A stretch of 64,000 nucleotides of DNA, from contig DGYK01000049.1 in NCBI GenBank assembly GCA_002398365.1, forward strand, positions 1 through 64,000, in the 5' to 3' direction. The notes under the pieces are model-generated. The model saw nothing but the letters and a program-made list of their open reading frames with translations. It did not search any database and had not been told where the DNA came from. The position numbers were made by a program, and so were the translations under genes. Source of the stretch: Flammeovirgaceae bacterium UBA5008 (GTDB taxonomy: Bacteria; Bacteroidota; Bacteroidia; Cytophagales; Cyclobacteriaceae). Below, in pieces: positions 34,584 to 44,100 of this stretch (positions are counted from its first letter, which is position 1; each line of letters opens with the position of its first letter).

Positions 34584-34922
34584 TCAGAATTTTCCAAAGA
34601 AACTGGTGATATCGAAATAGGCTTGTTTGGTCTCTCCTGTTGAGGTGGTAAAGGTCAGGAGATCATAGCTTTTCTTTCCGGAATGAATAAGTGCCTGGCT
34701 GATCACACGAGCACCTGGGTAGTTCTTTTTAATCCATTGGTATTCTGCATCGATTGACTTCACCACAACGGCTTGTTCTTTGGTGCTGCCATTCTGATCG
34801 GATGAAGTTACTTCCGTAGAATTAGAAGTTGTTTTTGTGATTTTTGTTGCCTGACAGGAAACCAAGCTAATTACAAAAACAAGAAGCAACAACCGAGCTA
34901 AACGAATTATCATTTTACTCAT
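34584..34922 (-). CDS. Small lipoprotein
   Basis: 112 aa. Lipobox LVFVISLVSC ends at ~Cys23. The mature part is a Ser/Thr-rich linker (TKTTSNSTEVTSSDQNG) and a ~55-residue folded region (AEYQWIKKNYPGARVISQAL, then YDLLTFTTSTGETKQAYFDI), which looks like a small alpha/beta domain. No family is recognised. It lies 12 nt upstream of no gene on its own strand and 11 nt downstream of the next secreted protein gene, so the two may be cotranscribed. Confidence 0.78.
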   Translation of the reverse strand: MSKMIIRLARLLLLVFVISLVSCQATKITKTTSNSTEVTSSDQNGSTKEQAVVVKSIDAEYQWIKKNYPGARVISQALIHSGKKSYDLLTFTTSTGETKQAYFDITSFFGKF

Positions 34923-34933
34923 AACACTAAATT

Positions 34934-35353
34934 TTACTTAAAGATAATTTTTCCAATAACTTTATCAATACCATTTGACCGAATCTCTTTGTAATGAATA
35001 GCCACTTTCTGATATTTCACTCCATTTAATTCTTCCTTATTAAATACCATTTCATCACCGGAGTTAATCACAATTTTTTTAATAGCCAGCGTTTTGCCGG
35101 TTTCACCGACTAATTTTCCTTGTATCTCCACATCAATATAAGTTGTACAATGAAAGTATCGGATTCGTAAATTGCTTAACGAATTGATTTTTATAGCTCC
35201 TTCACATGAGTGAATGTTTGAATTTTGATGACAAGCTAGAATCTGCTGCGTACCATTATAAATCTGCCAATGATCCACGGTATCAGGAGCCATTGCATTG
35301 GCTCTAGAAAAACAGGCTATCATTATTATCAATAACAGTATTACTCTACTCAT
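34934..35353 (-). CDS. Small secreted protein of unknown function
   Basis: 139 aa. Signal peptide VILLLIIMIACFSRANA with a likely cut after ANA. The mature part has a beta-rich pattern (YIDVEIQGKLVGETGKTLAI, YQKVAIHYKEI) and three Cys (ACHQ, HSCEG, HCTTY) that could form disulfides. Nothing points to an enzyme. It is the upstream member of the pair with the small lipoprotein. The following 173 nt hold no gene I can support. Confidence 0.72.
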   Translation of the reverse strand: MSRVILLLIIMIACFSRANAMAPDTVDHWQIYNGTQQILACHQNSNIHSCEGAIKINSLSNLRIRYFHCTTYIDVEIQGKLVGETGKTLAIKKIVINSGDEMVFNKEELNGVKYQKVAIHYKEIRSNGIDKVIGKIIFK

Positions 35354-35526
35354 ATCTTAAGGTAACTTGTATGAAATATATAAAAAAGAAATATGCTATC
35401 AGACTTTCACTAAAAATTACTCTGACTATATTCTAAGTCGAATTAAAAGATAGAATGGAAGCTGTAAGAAGGAAAAAGCGTTGCGACCTCATTTAGCGAT
35501 TCATGTTTCCCTTTTCAAAGGAAAAA

Positions 35527-35793
35527 CTAATCCATTCCGAGATCATTTGTAATACTATGTTCTAACTTTATCTGATGAACCGGAATACCGCTCTTACCAC
35601 TAATCAGTTCGATGACTACTTTTGCTACATTCTCCCTATCGAATTCTCTGTAGTTAGATCTATCTTTTATCATAGCATATACACAATCCACAATATCCTG
35701 AACTGTGTTTAATTTTTCTGCTACAGGGTCCGGTATTCTAATCTCAAAGTGATCTTCGATTGACGCAATCAACTCTACGGTATCCAGGCTCAT
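35527..35793 (-). CDS. ACP-like protein with circularly permuted halves
   Basis: 88 aa. Residues 2-43 match the second half of acyl carrier protein: SLDTVELIASIEDHFEIRIP, then DPVAEKLNTVQDIVDCVYAM (E. coli ACP: [20 protein letters not shown]...). Residues ~54-88 match the first half: ENVAKVVIELISGKSGIPVH and the end SITNDLGMD (ACP: VEDLGAD, just before SLD). So the order is reversed and the break falls at the Asp-Ser bond of the phosphopantetheine motif; the candidate Ser is residue 2, preceded by Met. Stop codons flank both ends and no ACP remnant continues outside. No synthase is nearby. An E. coli-like four-helix fold could form with joined termini. Confidence 0.7.
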   Translation of the reverse strand: MSLDTVELIASIEDHFEIRIPDPVAEKLNTVQDIVDCVYAMIKDRSNYREFDRENVAKVVIELISGKSGIPVHQIKLEHSITNDLGMD

Positions 35794-35838
35794 ATAATCT
35801 TTATTAATGCATGTTTAATGATTAAATGAAATATCTAT

Positions 35839-36204
35839 TCACTTCACAACTCGTTTCTTCGCTTTATTCTTTGCGGCCTTTGCCTTACTATTAAAATCTA
35901 AACACAACTTCATCCAATAGTCAAAATCTCTCTTGGACTTAAACCCATCTTCAGTTACATAACAATATCCTTTCAACTCCCTCCCTTTCATCACCATGGG
36001 TTGATAACCTTTTCGTTCTGCAACTTCCTCTTGTTTGTTGGGATCGAATCGGCACATTAAGTTTTCGTGACTAACATTAATACACATCTTCCCATTAACC
36101 ATGAAAGCCAGTCCACTGAACATCTTCTTCTCGGTAATTTTAAGTTTTGTTTGCTCGTAAAGATGTTCTCTGATTCGATCGGCAAGAGATGTATTGTAAG
36201 CCAT
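35839..36204 (-). CDS. TfoX N-terminal domain protein
   Basis: 121 aa. Pattern of the TfoX/Sxy N-terminal domain: a basic helix, then EKKMFSGLAFMVNGKMCINV, LMCRFDPN and FKSKRDFDYWMKLCLDFNS. The C-terminal tail is Lys/Ala-rich. In Gammaproteobacteria TfoX drives competence; Bacteroidota single-domain versions have no established role. It lies 45 nt upstream of the ACP-like gene on the same strand. Confidence 0.83.
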   Translation of the reverse strand: MAYNTSLADRIREHLYEQTKLKITEKKMFSGLAFMVNGKMCINVSHENLMCRFDPNKQEEVAERKGYQPMVMKGRELKGYCYVTEDGFKSKRDFDYWMKLCLDFNSKAKAAKNKAKKRVVK

Positions 36205-36361
36205 ATAAAGTTACAATTGTTTAAATGAACTATTAGGTAGTCTCTTTTCTATTCTGCAAAATAAGAAACAAATTCTAAAGCATCATTAATCACAGATAAG
36301 AGCCCAATCCTTTTAATTCAGAACTTAAAATAGTAGTATCGTGATCAAAAATAATTACCGC

Positions 36362-36853
36362 ATGGATATCCAAATTTCACCTTATCTGACATCCTCAGTA
36401 GCCGATGATCAAATCAAGAACTTAGTTCGATCGATTCGCATACAAGATCACCAGCTTCCTGCCAATGGATCGTATGATACGGATTTGTTAAATATCAAAG
36501 AATACTATTTGAATAGAAATGGAAATTTCTGGGTAGCTATGAATAAAGACCGAGTACTTGGAACCATTGCGGTGGTTCCGGTTGGTGACGAACTATTTGT
36601 TTTAAGGAAAATGTTTGTAGATCCGGAGTTTCGAGGAGCACCTCACTACCTCGCTAAACAATTGTTAGATGTATTCATGGATTATACGCTGACTCGTGGC
36701 GCAAAAACCATCTGCCTTGGAACATCATCATCATATGTTCGGGCAAACGGATTTTATTTGAAACATGGATTTACGAAAATGTCGGACGACCAATTTCCCG
36801 CTGAGTTTAAAAACCCACTCGATGATATCTTTTACCAGAAGGTTATAAAATGA
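36362..36853 (+). CDS. GNAT-family N-acetyltransferase
   Basis: 163 aa from ATG 36362; a GTG start at 36341 would add seven residues. GNAT fold: NGNFWVAMNKDRVLGTIAVV (strands 2-3), LRKMFVDPEFRGAPHYLAKQL (acetyl-CoA loop, a variant of the Q/RxxGxG/A loop) and GTSSSYVRANGFYLKHGF at the C-terminus. Substrate not predictable. It is a lone plus-strand gene among minus-strand genes. Confidence 0.82.
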   Translation: MDIQISPYLTSSVADDQIKNLVRSIRIQDHQLPANGSYDTDLLNIKEYYLNRNGNFWVAMNKDRVLGTIAVVPVGDELFVLRKMFVDPEFRGAPHYLAKQLLDVFMDYTLTRGAKTICLGTSSSYVRANGFYLKHGFTKMSDDQFPAEFKNPLDDIFYQKVIK

Positions 36854-36872
36854 AGCCTCTTTAGTATCCTAA

Positions 36873-37139
36873 TTATTTCTTTTTAGCAAGTTCTTTCAGA
36901 CGAAGTTCATTGGTCATTTCAATTGCCATACGCTCGGCTTGTATCATTCTTTGTTGTTGTTTCTCTGCCTCTGACTTACACTGGATTAAATCTCTCTGCA
37001 ATTCAACTAATTTAGCCATGCAATCATGACTTTGTGCTTCCAGTTCAAGCGCTTCTCCGCGTTGAACAAAAGCAAAAATGAAAGAGAGAACTGAAGCGAT
37101 TGTCAGGATTGCAATGATTAAATTTTTAATCATACTCAT
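36873..37139 (-). CDS. Small membrane-anchored coiled-coil protein
   Basis: 88 aa. Hydrophobic N-terminal span (LIIAILTIASVLSFIFAFV) followed by a highly charged helical stretch that reads like a coiled coil (AKLVELQRDLIQCKSEAEKQ, then AERMAIEMTNELRLKELAKK). It starts 5 nt downstream of the stop of the transglutaminase-like gene. No family known to me; the N-out or N-in topology cannot be told. Confidence 0.72.
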   Translation of the reverse strand: MSMIKNLIIAILTIASVLSFIFAFVQRGEALELEAQSHDCMAKLVELQRDLIQCKSEAEKQQQRMIQAERMAIEMTNELRLKELAKKK

Positions 37140-37144
37140 TTTAT

Positions 37145-38323
37145 TTAAACGCCTACTTCACCAATTTTATACTCCGCGATGGTGTGATACCATGAGTCAA
37201 ACACATTGAATTTTACTCCAATTTTTAGCCGATCCGATCCTGGTTTATATATTATACTAAATCGATCCTTCTCTTTTTTAAACGGGATCCATTGTTCACC
37301 ATCGATCAACATGATCTTTTCCGCATAATCTGATTGAAAGATGAATGTATATTCTTGGCCTTTTTCAAGCATAGGTTGAATGGGCATTTCAATCTGGTAT
37401 ACTGGAAGTTCAATTGGATATAGCTTCACTAATTCATTCAATTTTCCGGAAAGAAGTAAATCCAAGTATACATCGCTATCAAGTCCTAGCGAAACATATA
37501 AACTACTCACCTTCGGCAACGATTCATACTGTGCCAGTGTAATCGGGTTTGGAATGAACTGCCATTTTTCCTCTTCCGGCAAATGCGTTAAAAGAAATGC
37601 ACTGGGTTTCATACAAAACCAAACATCATTAAACCGATCAATTGATTTTAACTGATTATTTTTCGTTATGCCATAACCATTTCCCCATGTCGCATCGATG
37701 AGCATCCACTCGCCATCGATCTTTACCGCATTCCACGCATGATTAGTATCGGTAAATTTCTGATTCGGTGTAAAGCTATAACCCTTTGAATAGCCGCTGA
37801 TGGATACAGCCTCTAAACCCATAGTCGTAGCTAACTTTTCAAACAAAGCACTATAACCTGAGCATACCGCGTTCCTTCTTGCCAGCACGCTTTCGGCTGA
37901 ATCACTCCTTTCTATATAGCTTCCGGAATTATACCCTTCATCATCATAATGTATATGAGTTGCGACCCATGTAAACGCCAAACGAGCTTTTTCCATTTCA
38001 CTATTAGCCCGTTTGTTGAGATACGCGGCCAGTGATGGAATGGAGCGCGCATTTTTTTCGGGCGTATTGCGTGCGTAGCGATCCAGCGCATCGAACTTAC
38101 CTGCTTTTAATTGCTTTGGAATTCTGGGGCGAGCCTGTTGCTTTTTTGCGGGCTGTTCAATGTTAAGCGAATCTGCTTGTGAAAAGTCATTTGAATCTTT
38201 GGTTAATTTCTTTAGCCACTGATCTACATTTGACTTAAAGACAGGATTATTTTCATAACCATACAAAAATGAGGCTGCCATCAGGATTAAAAACAAAAGA
38301 AATAGTAAGCGCTTCATAACCAC
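37145..38323 (-). CDS. Transglutaminase-like cysteine peptidase, secreted
   Basis: 392 aa. Signal/anchor at ~5-22. The transglutaminase core has catalytic Cys in RRNAVCSGYSALFEKLA, His in TDTNHAWNAVKIDGEWMLI and Asp in IDATWGNGY, the full triad. It is preceded by the ARLAFTWVATHIHYD helix. The C-terminal ~120 residues are beta-rich and resemble the kyphoscoliosis-type extension seen on such proteins. Probably periplasmic or surface-exposed; a proteolytic or cross-linking role cannot be decided. Confidence 0.85.
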   Translation of the reverse strand: MVMKRLLFLLFLILMAASFLYGYENNPVFKSNVDQWLKKLTKDSNDFSQADSLNIEQPAKKQQARPRIPKQLKAGKFDALDRYARNTPEKNARSIPSLAAYLNKRANSEMEKARLAFTWVATHIHYDDEGYNSGSYIERSDSAESVLARRNAVCSGYSALFEKLATTMGLEAVSISGYSKGYSFTPNQKFTDTNHAWNAVKIDGEWMLIDATWGNGYGITKNNQLKSIDRFNDVWFCMKPSAFLLTHLPEEEKWQFIPNPITLAQYESLPKVSSLYVSLGLDSDVYLDLLLSGKLNELVKLYPIELPVYQIEMPIQPMLEKGQEYTFIFQSDYAEKIMLIDGEQWIPFKKEKDRFSIIYKPGSDRLKIGVKFNVFDSWYHTIAEYKIGEVGV

Positions 38324-38358
38324 ATAAATTATGTTTTCAATTCCTTTGGTTTACTATT

Positions 38359-39042
38359 CTAATTAATCGGGCTGGCCATCACAAATGAAAATGTAGGCAA
38401 CGCAAATTGCGAATCGCTAACTGGTTCAGATTTGTATTCTATAGCGGTTTGTACAACATAAGCCATAAATGCCTTTTGCTCGACCTTTAATGGCAGGCAC
38501 TTGATCTTTCCAATAATTTGTGCCCAGTGCCCGTATTTATGATCCTTAAACAATTTAGGGTCTACTTTCAAATAATTGCTATTGTACCAAAGTTTCATCT
38601 CTCCCAACTTTGACTTCAGCACAATTGTTTTGCAAGGAATACCCAAAATAATTTCTGTGTCGGTTCCATCCACAAACTCTACCAACTCATCCATATACTT
38701 TCTGCTGTCTACAGTAATGGCGGTGTCTGAATTCATTTGCCACGAATACAACAATTTGTCTTTGGGACTATAAGCCTGGTATCCTTTCCCTTTGGCGGTC
38801 TCTATTTCAGAGATGTACTGATTATTTTTATAGTAATATTTTTGGGTTGCATAGCCTCGCTGCCCGAACTGCTCCTTAGCCAACTTTTGCCAAGTACTGT
38901 CCGGGATCAATTTGGGATTGGGGTTGTTCATTTCCATTTTAAACAGTATCCAACCTTCAAAAGATTGACTAAATGAAGTTGAAAAGCTCGTGACGAATAA
39001 AATCGCTAAGCTGAAAATGTGCACTCGAAATGAAGATCGCAT
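38359..39042 (-). CDS. Secreted protein of the GLPGLI/DUF4412-like type
   Basis: 227 aa. Signal peptide up to ~residue 25 (SLAILFVTSFSTSFSQ). The mature protein reads FEGWILFKMEMNN, then DTEIILGIPCKTIVLKSKLGEMKLWYNSN; the ILGIPCK..V...G...LWY pattern is typical of GLPGLI/DUF4412 Bacteroidota proteins that bind something in the periplasm or at the outer membrane. Function unknown. It is a single gene; the upstream region is 99 nt long with nothing distinct. Confidence 0.7.
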   Translation of the reverse strand: MRSSFRVHIFSLAILFVTSFSTSFSQSFEGWILFKMEMNNPNPKLIPDSTWQKLAKEQFGQRGYATQKYYYKNNQYISEIETAKGKGYQAYSPKDKLLYSWQMNSDTAITVDSRKYMDELVEFVDGTDTEIILGIPCKTIVLKSKLGEMKLWYNSNYLKVDPKLFKDHKYGHWAQIIGKIKCLPLKVEQKAFMAYVVQTAIEYKSEPVSDSQFALPTFSFVMASPIN

Positions 39043-39141
39043 GGTAGTTAACTTGAGTTGATTTAGAACTCCTTAAAAATACCGATGCATTTTATTGTTT
39101 GCAAATTACTGCATTGATTTTCCGAATGCGTCATGTGCCAG

Positions 39142-39636
39142 TTACTCGTGCTCGCTCTCCACCCGCTCCATCAGGTTCTCATGATCGTGAGAGATAAACA
39201 AAACTGTTTTGCTGAGTTTGGTCAATTCAATATTGAGCGCTACAGAAGGCTTCAGCATCGGTACGAGCGCATCATAGATTTCGATTTTAAGAGGCGGTAG
39301 TGTTGACACTAAATAGGTTCTGTCCGCTTTCTTTTCAATATAAAAATCATCCGTCACCAATACCACTTTCTTTTGTCCAACAATCTCAATCATTTTGAGA
39401 ATATTCTTTGAGGCAAGCAGCGGAATAAGCATGCATATACATCCCACAACCATCCAAACGCGCATACTTAAAGTGTGTGCCGGTTTAAAACCCATCAGAT
39501 AGGCTGTACCTAAGGCCATGAATAGCAACACAATAAGTCCCAGAGCGGCAACTGTGCCTAAAATTAAAGTTAAAATAATATGACTTCTGATTCGCCTTTT
39601 ATCCGCCTCCGTCAATTCCTTTTCTGTCATTCGCAC
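39142..39636 (-). CDS. Two-span membrane protein of unknown function
   Basis: 164 aa. Two membrane segments (ILTLILGTVAALGLIVLLFM and MRVWMVVGCICMLIPLLASK), then a soluble ~70-residue domain that looks alpha/beta (KVVLVTDDFYIEKKADR, LPPLKIEIYDALVPMLKPS). Acidic C-terminus. No family recognised. The following gap (39637-39948) holds a terminator hairpin and no gene. Confidence 0.72.
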   Translation of the reverse strand: MRMTEKELTEADKRRIRSHIILTLILGTVAALGLIVLLFMALGTAYLMGFKPAHTLSMRVWMVVGCICMLIPLLASKNILKMIEIVGQKKVVLVTDDFYIEKKADRTYLVSTLPPLKIEIYDALVPMLKPSVALNIELTKLSKTVLFISHDHENLMERVESEHE

Positions 39637-39875
39637 GTCCTATTTAATACACCTAATCGCGTGCAAGTTCGACCATCTCTCTCACATCCCCAAAAAAAAA
39701 CCTGTCGTAAAATCTCTACAAATCATGTAGCGATTTCATGACAAGAAAGTCGTGTATTCTTTTATATTACCGCGCGAAAATTGGAATTGAATAACGAGCT
39801 GCAAGAAAGCTGTGCAATGCAACTAACGATAGCTTTTAATTTAAAATAGATTGAATCATGCATATTTAAAACCAA

Positions 39876-39911
39876 AAAAATCCTGAGCTCATCACTCAGG
39901 ATTTTTTAAAA
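39876..39911. terminator. Bidirectional terminator
   Basis: Perfect 10-bp stem AAATCCTGAG (39878-39887) / CTCAGGATTT (39895-39904) with a 7-nt loop. T runs follow on the plus strand and on the minus strand, so it serves the small basic-protein gene on the minus strand and possibly any plus-strand transcript. Confidence 0.85.
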
Positions 39912-39948
39912 CTTGGTACATGCAGCCTTGCTGCATAAGCCCGTACCA

Positions 39949-40323
39949 TTAGGCCACCTTCACCGGAGCAACAGAAGCTTTCCGCTTGCGCTTCTTGTAC
40001 TCCGATTTTTTCTTGAGACCGAGCGATTCAGCCTCGTTGCTGTCGGGGCCAAATTGCGCCAACGTCTGTGCTTTACAGCCCAGCAAGGTGTTGTGCAATC
40101 TCCACTCGGCAGCAATGGCACTCGCACGTTGCGCGCGCCACTTTACCTCGGCTTCCGCTTCCATACGCCTTGCATCCAACACTTGGTTGAAATGCGCAGC
40201 GGCTGTCTCTTTCGCGAACTCCTCTTTCTTAGGAGCATAATCGGGCATGGCCGCCAAATTGTTGTAGGCCACTAGGTTGCTCTCTGCTACTTTAGAGCTC
40301 AACCTTCGCTTGGGAGTATCCAT
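39949..40323 (-). CDS. Small basic protein of unknown function, next to a tandem array
   Basis: 124 aa. The N-terminal two thirds are a helical, Ala/Glu-rich region (NLVAYNNLAAM, ARRMEAEAEVKWRAQRASAI). The C-terminus ends in a strongly basic tail around QFGPDSNEAESLGLKKKSEY and KKRKRKASVAP. The pattern F/YGxDSxE...GxxKKSExKK recurs in small Bacteroidota proteins that lack a described function. The basic tail suggests nucleic-acid binding. Its 5' end lies 217 nt from a 20-bp tandem array, and the gene is terminated by a strong hairpin. No promoter match is seen. Confidence 0.65.
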   Translation of the reverse strand: MDTPKRRLSSKVAESNLVAYNNLAAMPDYAPKKEEFAKETAAAHFNQVLDARRMEAEAEVKWRAQRASAIAAEWRLHNTLLGCKAQTLAQFGPDSNEAESLGLKKKSEYKKRKRKASVAPVKVA

Positions 40324-40540
40324 ATTTTTGTATGGGTTACGGGGTTAAACATATGACCAGAACCACAGCGTCCACTACAGACACTATGATGCGTTCATCA
40401 AAAGCACACGATTGATGCCCTCGTGCCTTGGTAATGGGGCACAAGGGCACTGGCTTCTACTTTTTGTTTACCCGCAGAAAATCGTTCTGCCCAAAAAATA
40501 GAACCGCATGTGCTTTTGCGAAGACCCTTTGATTAAAAAA
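40324..40540. other. Non-coding gap with imperfect hairpin
   Basis: No gene supported. TGCCCTCGTGCC (40416-40427) and GGCACAAGGGCA (40438-40449) form a 12-bp stem with one mismatch and a 10-nt loop. It lies between the small basic-protein gene and the array. Confidence 0.5.
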
Positions 40541-40802
40541 TAGGAGGCTTTGCAGACCTACATGACTCCTGTAAACGCTACAAGAAGCTTGCAGCCTTTG
40601 CAAGAGGCTTTGCAGGTCTAACAAGAAGCTTTGCAGCTCTTACAAGAAGCTTGCAGCGCTTACAAGAAGCTTGCAGCGTCTACAAGAAGCTTGTAACGCC
40701 AACAAGAAACTTGCAGCGCCTGCAAGAAGCTTGCAGCGTCTACAAGAAGCTTGCAGCGTCTACAAGAAGCTTGCAACGTCTGCAAGAAGCTTGCGCGCTC
40801 TG
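40541..40802. repeat. Tandem array of ~13 units of 20 bp (CTACAAGAAGCTTGCAGCGT)
   Basis: Thirteen contiguous units. CAAGA boxes begin at 40581, 40601, 40622, 40643, 40663, 40683, 40703, 40723, 40743, 40763 and 40783, with degenerate units at 40541 and 40561. Spacing is 20 bp except two of 21. Each unit contains the dyad CAAG-aag-CTTG. Short frames on both strands through it reflect the 20-codon period (3 x 20 bp) and are not genes. There are no spacers between units. Confidence 0.92.
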
Positions 40803-41158
40803 CAATCAACCATTCCTTGCGAGAATAAATGATCGGCTTGCACGTCAAGCCTACCTCCTACTTTTCAATCACTGGTGGTGGTAACGTTTTACCACCGCGC
40901 ACGTGCAATTGCTTTCCAAACAGCGTGCCAAAATAAAATCGTGGAAATTGATAGTAATTTTGAGGTTTCTAAAAGTGCGGAGTAAAAATTATACGATATA
41001 TAACGAAATCACTAACGATATATAAAGAAAAATGACTTTTGACTGCAGTCAATTATCGCCTTGCATAAACAAAGTCAGAGTAAAGCCCGATCATTCTGAA
41101 ATGACAATAATTATTTGATATTTGTTATTTTTAGCCAACCTAGACCGCGTTTTTGTAC
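40803..41158. other. Regulatory-looking region before the propeller sensor gene
   Basis: No gene. A hairpin GGTGGTAA/TTACCACC (40877-40884, 40889-40896) is followed by two direct repeats ACGATATATAA (40993-41003, 41015-41025) exactly 22 bp apart, then the perfect 14-bp palindrome TTGACTGCAGTCAA (41039-41052). These look like binding sites 100-165 bp upstream of the sensor start codon. Confidence 0.55.
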
Positions 41159-44100
41159 ATGAAATCCCCACGCCCCCACCATCCTTGGTGCATCCTTGTT
41201 TTGGCTTTGCTGGGATTTCAACTAGCCGAAGCTCAATCTTACCCATTCAGGCATATTACTACCAATGAAGGGTTATTGAGCAGCAATGTGCTCTCCATCT
41301 TACAAGATCATCAGGGTTTTTACTGGTTCGGCTCCGAAGAAGGTTTGCAACGCTATGACGGGTATTCATTCAAGAATTACCACTTTCAGCAATCCGACTC
41401 GCTCAGCCTCAGCAGCAACATCATTCAATATCTGTTTGAAGACAGCAAGCATAACTTATGGGTAGGCACGTTTGATGCAGGTCTTTGTTGGTATGATCGC
41501 GAAAACGATCGGTTTATTCGTTTCCGTCACGATCCGACAAATCCGCAATCGCTCATCGGTAACTTTGTGCAAACCATCTACGAAAGTAATGCCGGCCGAC
41601 TTTACATTTCTGTAGTAGGTCAGGGTATTAGTTCCTTCCAGATACCCGATCAAATCCATCCAAACATACAATTTACCAATCATACATTTAACATCGCTCC
41701 GGATGTAGCCAACCATTGGGCCAGTGCGATTGTCGAAAATATGAATGGCTTGCTTGTAGCGGTGAACGGAGATGGCGTGAATCAATACAATCCAACTACG
41801 GGCGCATTTACACGTCTCTTTCGCGATACGGTAAATCTCCGTGTGCAGGCTCTTTATTGCGATAGCAAACAACGGTTATGGATTGGAACATGGTCAGACG
41901 GATTGTATGTCTACGATCGTCAAACCAAAAAAATATTTCAGCATCGGGCCGGTGAAAATTCCGGTGAACTCATCAGCAATCAGATCTATTCTGTGAAAGA
42001 ATCTAACGATGGCACGATTTGGATCGGAACAGAAAATGGTATTAATATACTCGAAAAGAATGCCGACCCGTTTACTGATCAACCGTTTGTGCGATTGCAA
42101 CACAACGAGTATGACAATGAAAGCCTGCTTTCTAATTCGATCAAATGCTTGTATGTCGACAAACAAAACAGCGTATGGGCAGCTACGTATTTTGGTGGAG
42201 TTAACGTCTACGATCAAAATGCACAAAAGTTCAATGTTTACAAATCTGTTATCGGTAATCCTTCCGGGCTGACTCACAACAACATATTTGCGTTGGAAGA
42301 AGATCAAAACGGTACGGTATGGGTTGGTACCGATGGAGGTGGCCTGAACTATACTGAGTCATTTTTAAATCATTCAACAAAAGTTCCTTTGTTTCAAAAA
42401 ATTCCTCTGATCCATCAAGGGCGTCAAGCAGAAAAAATAAAATGTATGCGTGCTGATGGAAAAGGAAATATTTGGGTTGGCACCTGGGGCGATGGGTTGT
42501 TTAAAGTAAATGTTGCCACAAAACAGGCATTACATGTGGAAATGGTAGCCATGCATGGAACCGAACTTCCTGTCAAGGAGATTTTAACTATAGAAACGGA
42601 TTCGCTGGATAATTTATGGATTGGCACTTTTGGATTTGGTGTACTTCATTATAATCCACAAGAAGATACATATCAGCAATACCTGCATGCTTTTGGAAAT
42701 TTGAATCCGGAGATTAATAAGGTAAACGATGTGCATCTTGATAAAAGCGGACGTGTGTGGGTGGCGCGCGATGGTGGTGGTTTATCTATGATAGACTCTA
42801 AAACAGGAACTTATTCGGTCATTCAAAACGGAGCATTGAATGGATCAATTACCATTGCCTCTATTCTGGAAGATAGTCAGGGCAATTTATGGTTGTGTAC
42901 CAATGCGCAAGGCATCATACAATTCAATCCAAAAACAAATCAGCTTAAAATCTATGATCAAGAGAGTGGACTACCTACCAACACCGTCATGGCTGCGTTG
43001 GAAGAACCTGGAGCTGATAAAATATGGATCAGTACCAACAAGGGCATTTCGTCCATTCATCTTCCCTCGAAGCGCATTCAAAACTTTTATTCTTCCGATG
43101 GGTTACCCCGAAATCAATTTAACAACTGCGCGTTACGTTACTCTAAAAACGGTTGGATGCTTTTTGGTAATCTGAAAGGGTTAGTTACTTATCAACCGGA
43201 AACCATTCGGATAGATGTTTACAATCCACCACTGGCGTTTACAGAACTGCGAATCAACAACAAAGAGGTAGTCATTGGTGAGGCATCGCCTTTGAAACGA
43301 AACATCACTGTAACCAATCAAGTCACCTTGCGGCATACAGAGAACTCTTTCAGCATCGCATTTGCAGCTATTTTGATTGAGCCCACTCCTACTACACGTT
43401 ACAGCTATCGGCTTGAGAATTTTAACGATCAGTGGATTGATATTGGTTTAGATCGCAAAATTACTTTCACTGCATTGCCTCCGGGCGATTATGTGTTGCG
43501 TGTAAAAGCGACCAACAACCTAGGACAATACATGGATCACACGTTGTCGCTGAATATACAGATTCAACCGGCCTGGTGGGAAACACTTTATTTTAAATTC
43601 TCCGTGTTGGCCATAATCCTGATGGGAATTTACTTTTTCATACTCCTTCGCACACGCTATCTGAACCGGCAACGTGTGGCGTTGCAGCAGCAGGTAGCTA
43701 TCGCCACACAAGAGATCAAAAGCAAAAATCAGGAACTTGTATCGCGCGTGGAGATGATCAGTCAGCAAAACGCTACACTTAAAAAGCAACGCGATGAAAT
43801 AGCTCTGCGCGATAATGAGATTCTGGCGCAAAACGAAGAGTTGACTTCGCAAAACGAATTGATTCAAGAGCATCGTAAAAACTTGGAAGAAGCACATGCC
43901 CGGTTAAAAGGAATGAATGATCAACTGGAGGAGTTGGTGCATCAGCGTACGCTCAAACTGGAAGCAACCATTCAGGAATTAGATACGGTGGTAGCAGAGT
44001 TGGATCGTTTTGTTTACAGTGCCTCGCACGACTTGAGTGCTCCGTTAAAATCGGTGTTGGGATTAATCAATATCTCCCGCAAGGAAACCGATAAAAGTCA

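Noticed and set aside
39637..39875. Small gene or RNA ahead of the 39876 terminator
   Set aside because: Only frames of 10-18 codons without start context; the terminator is explained by the minus-strand gene.
40541..40802. CRISPR array
   Set aside because: Units are contiguous with no unique spacers and no cas genes lie in the window.
40651..40884. 77-codon and opposite-strand 62-codon frames in the array
   Set aside because: Frames on both strands are a by-product of the 20-bp repeat (60-bp coding period).
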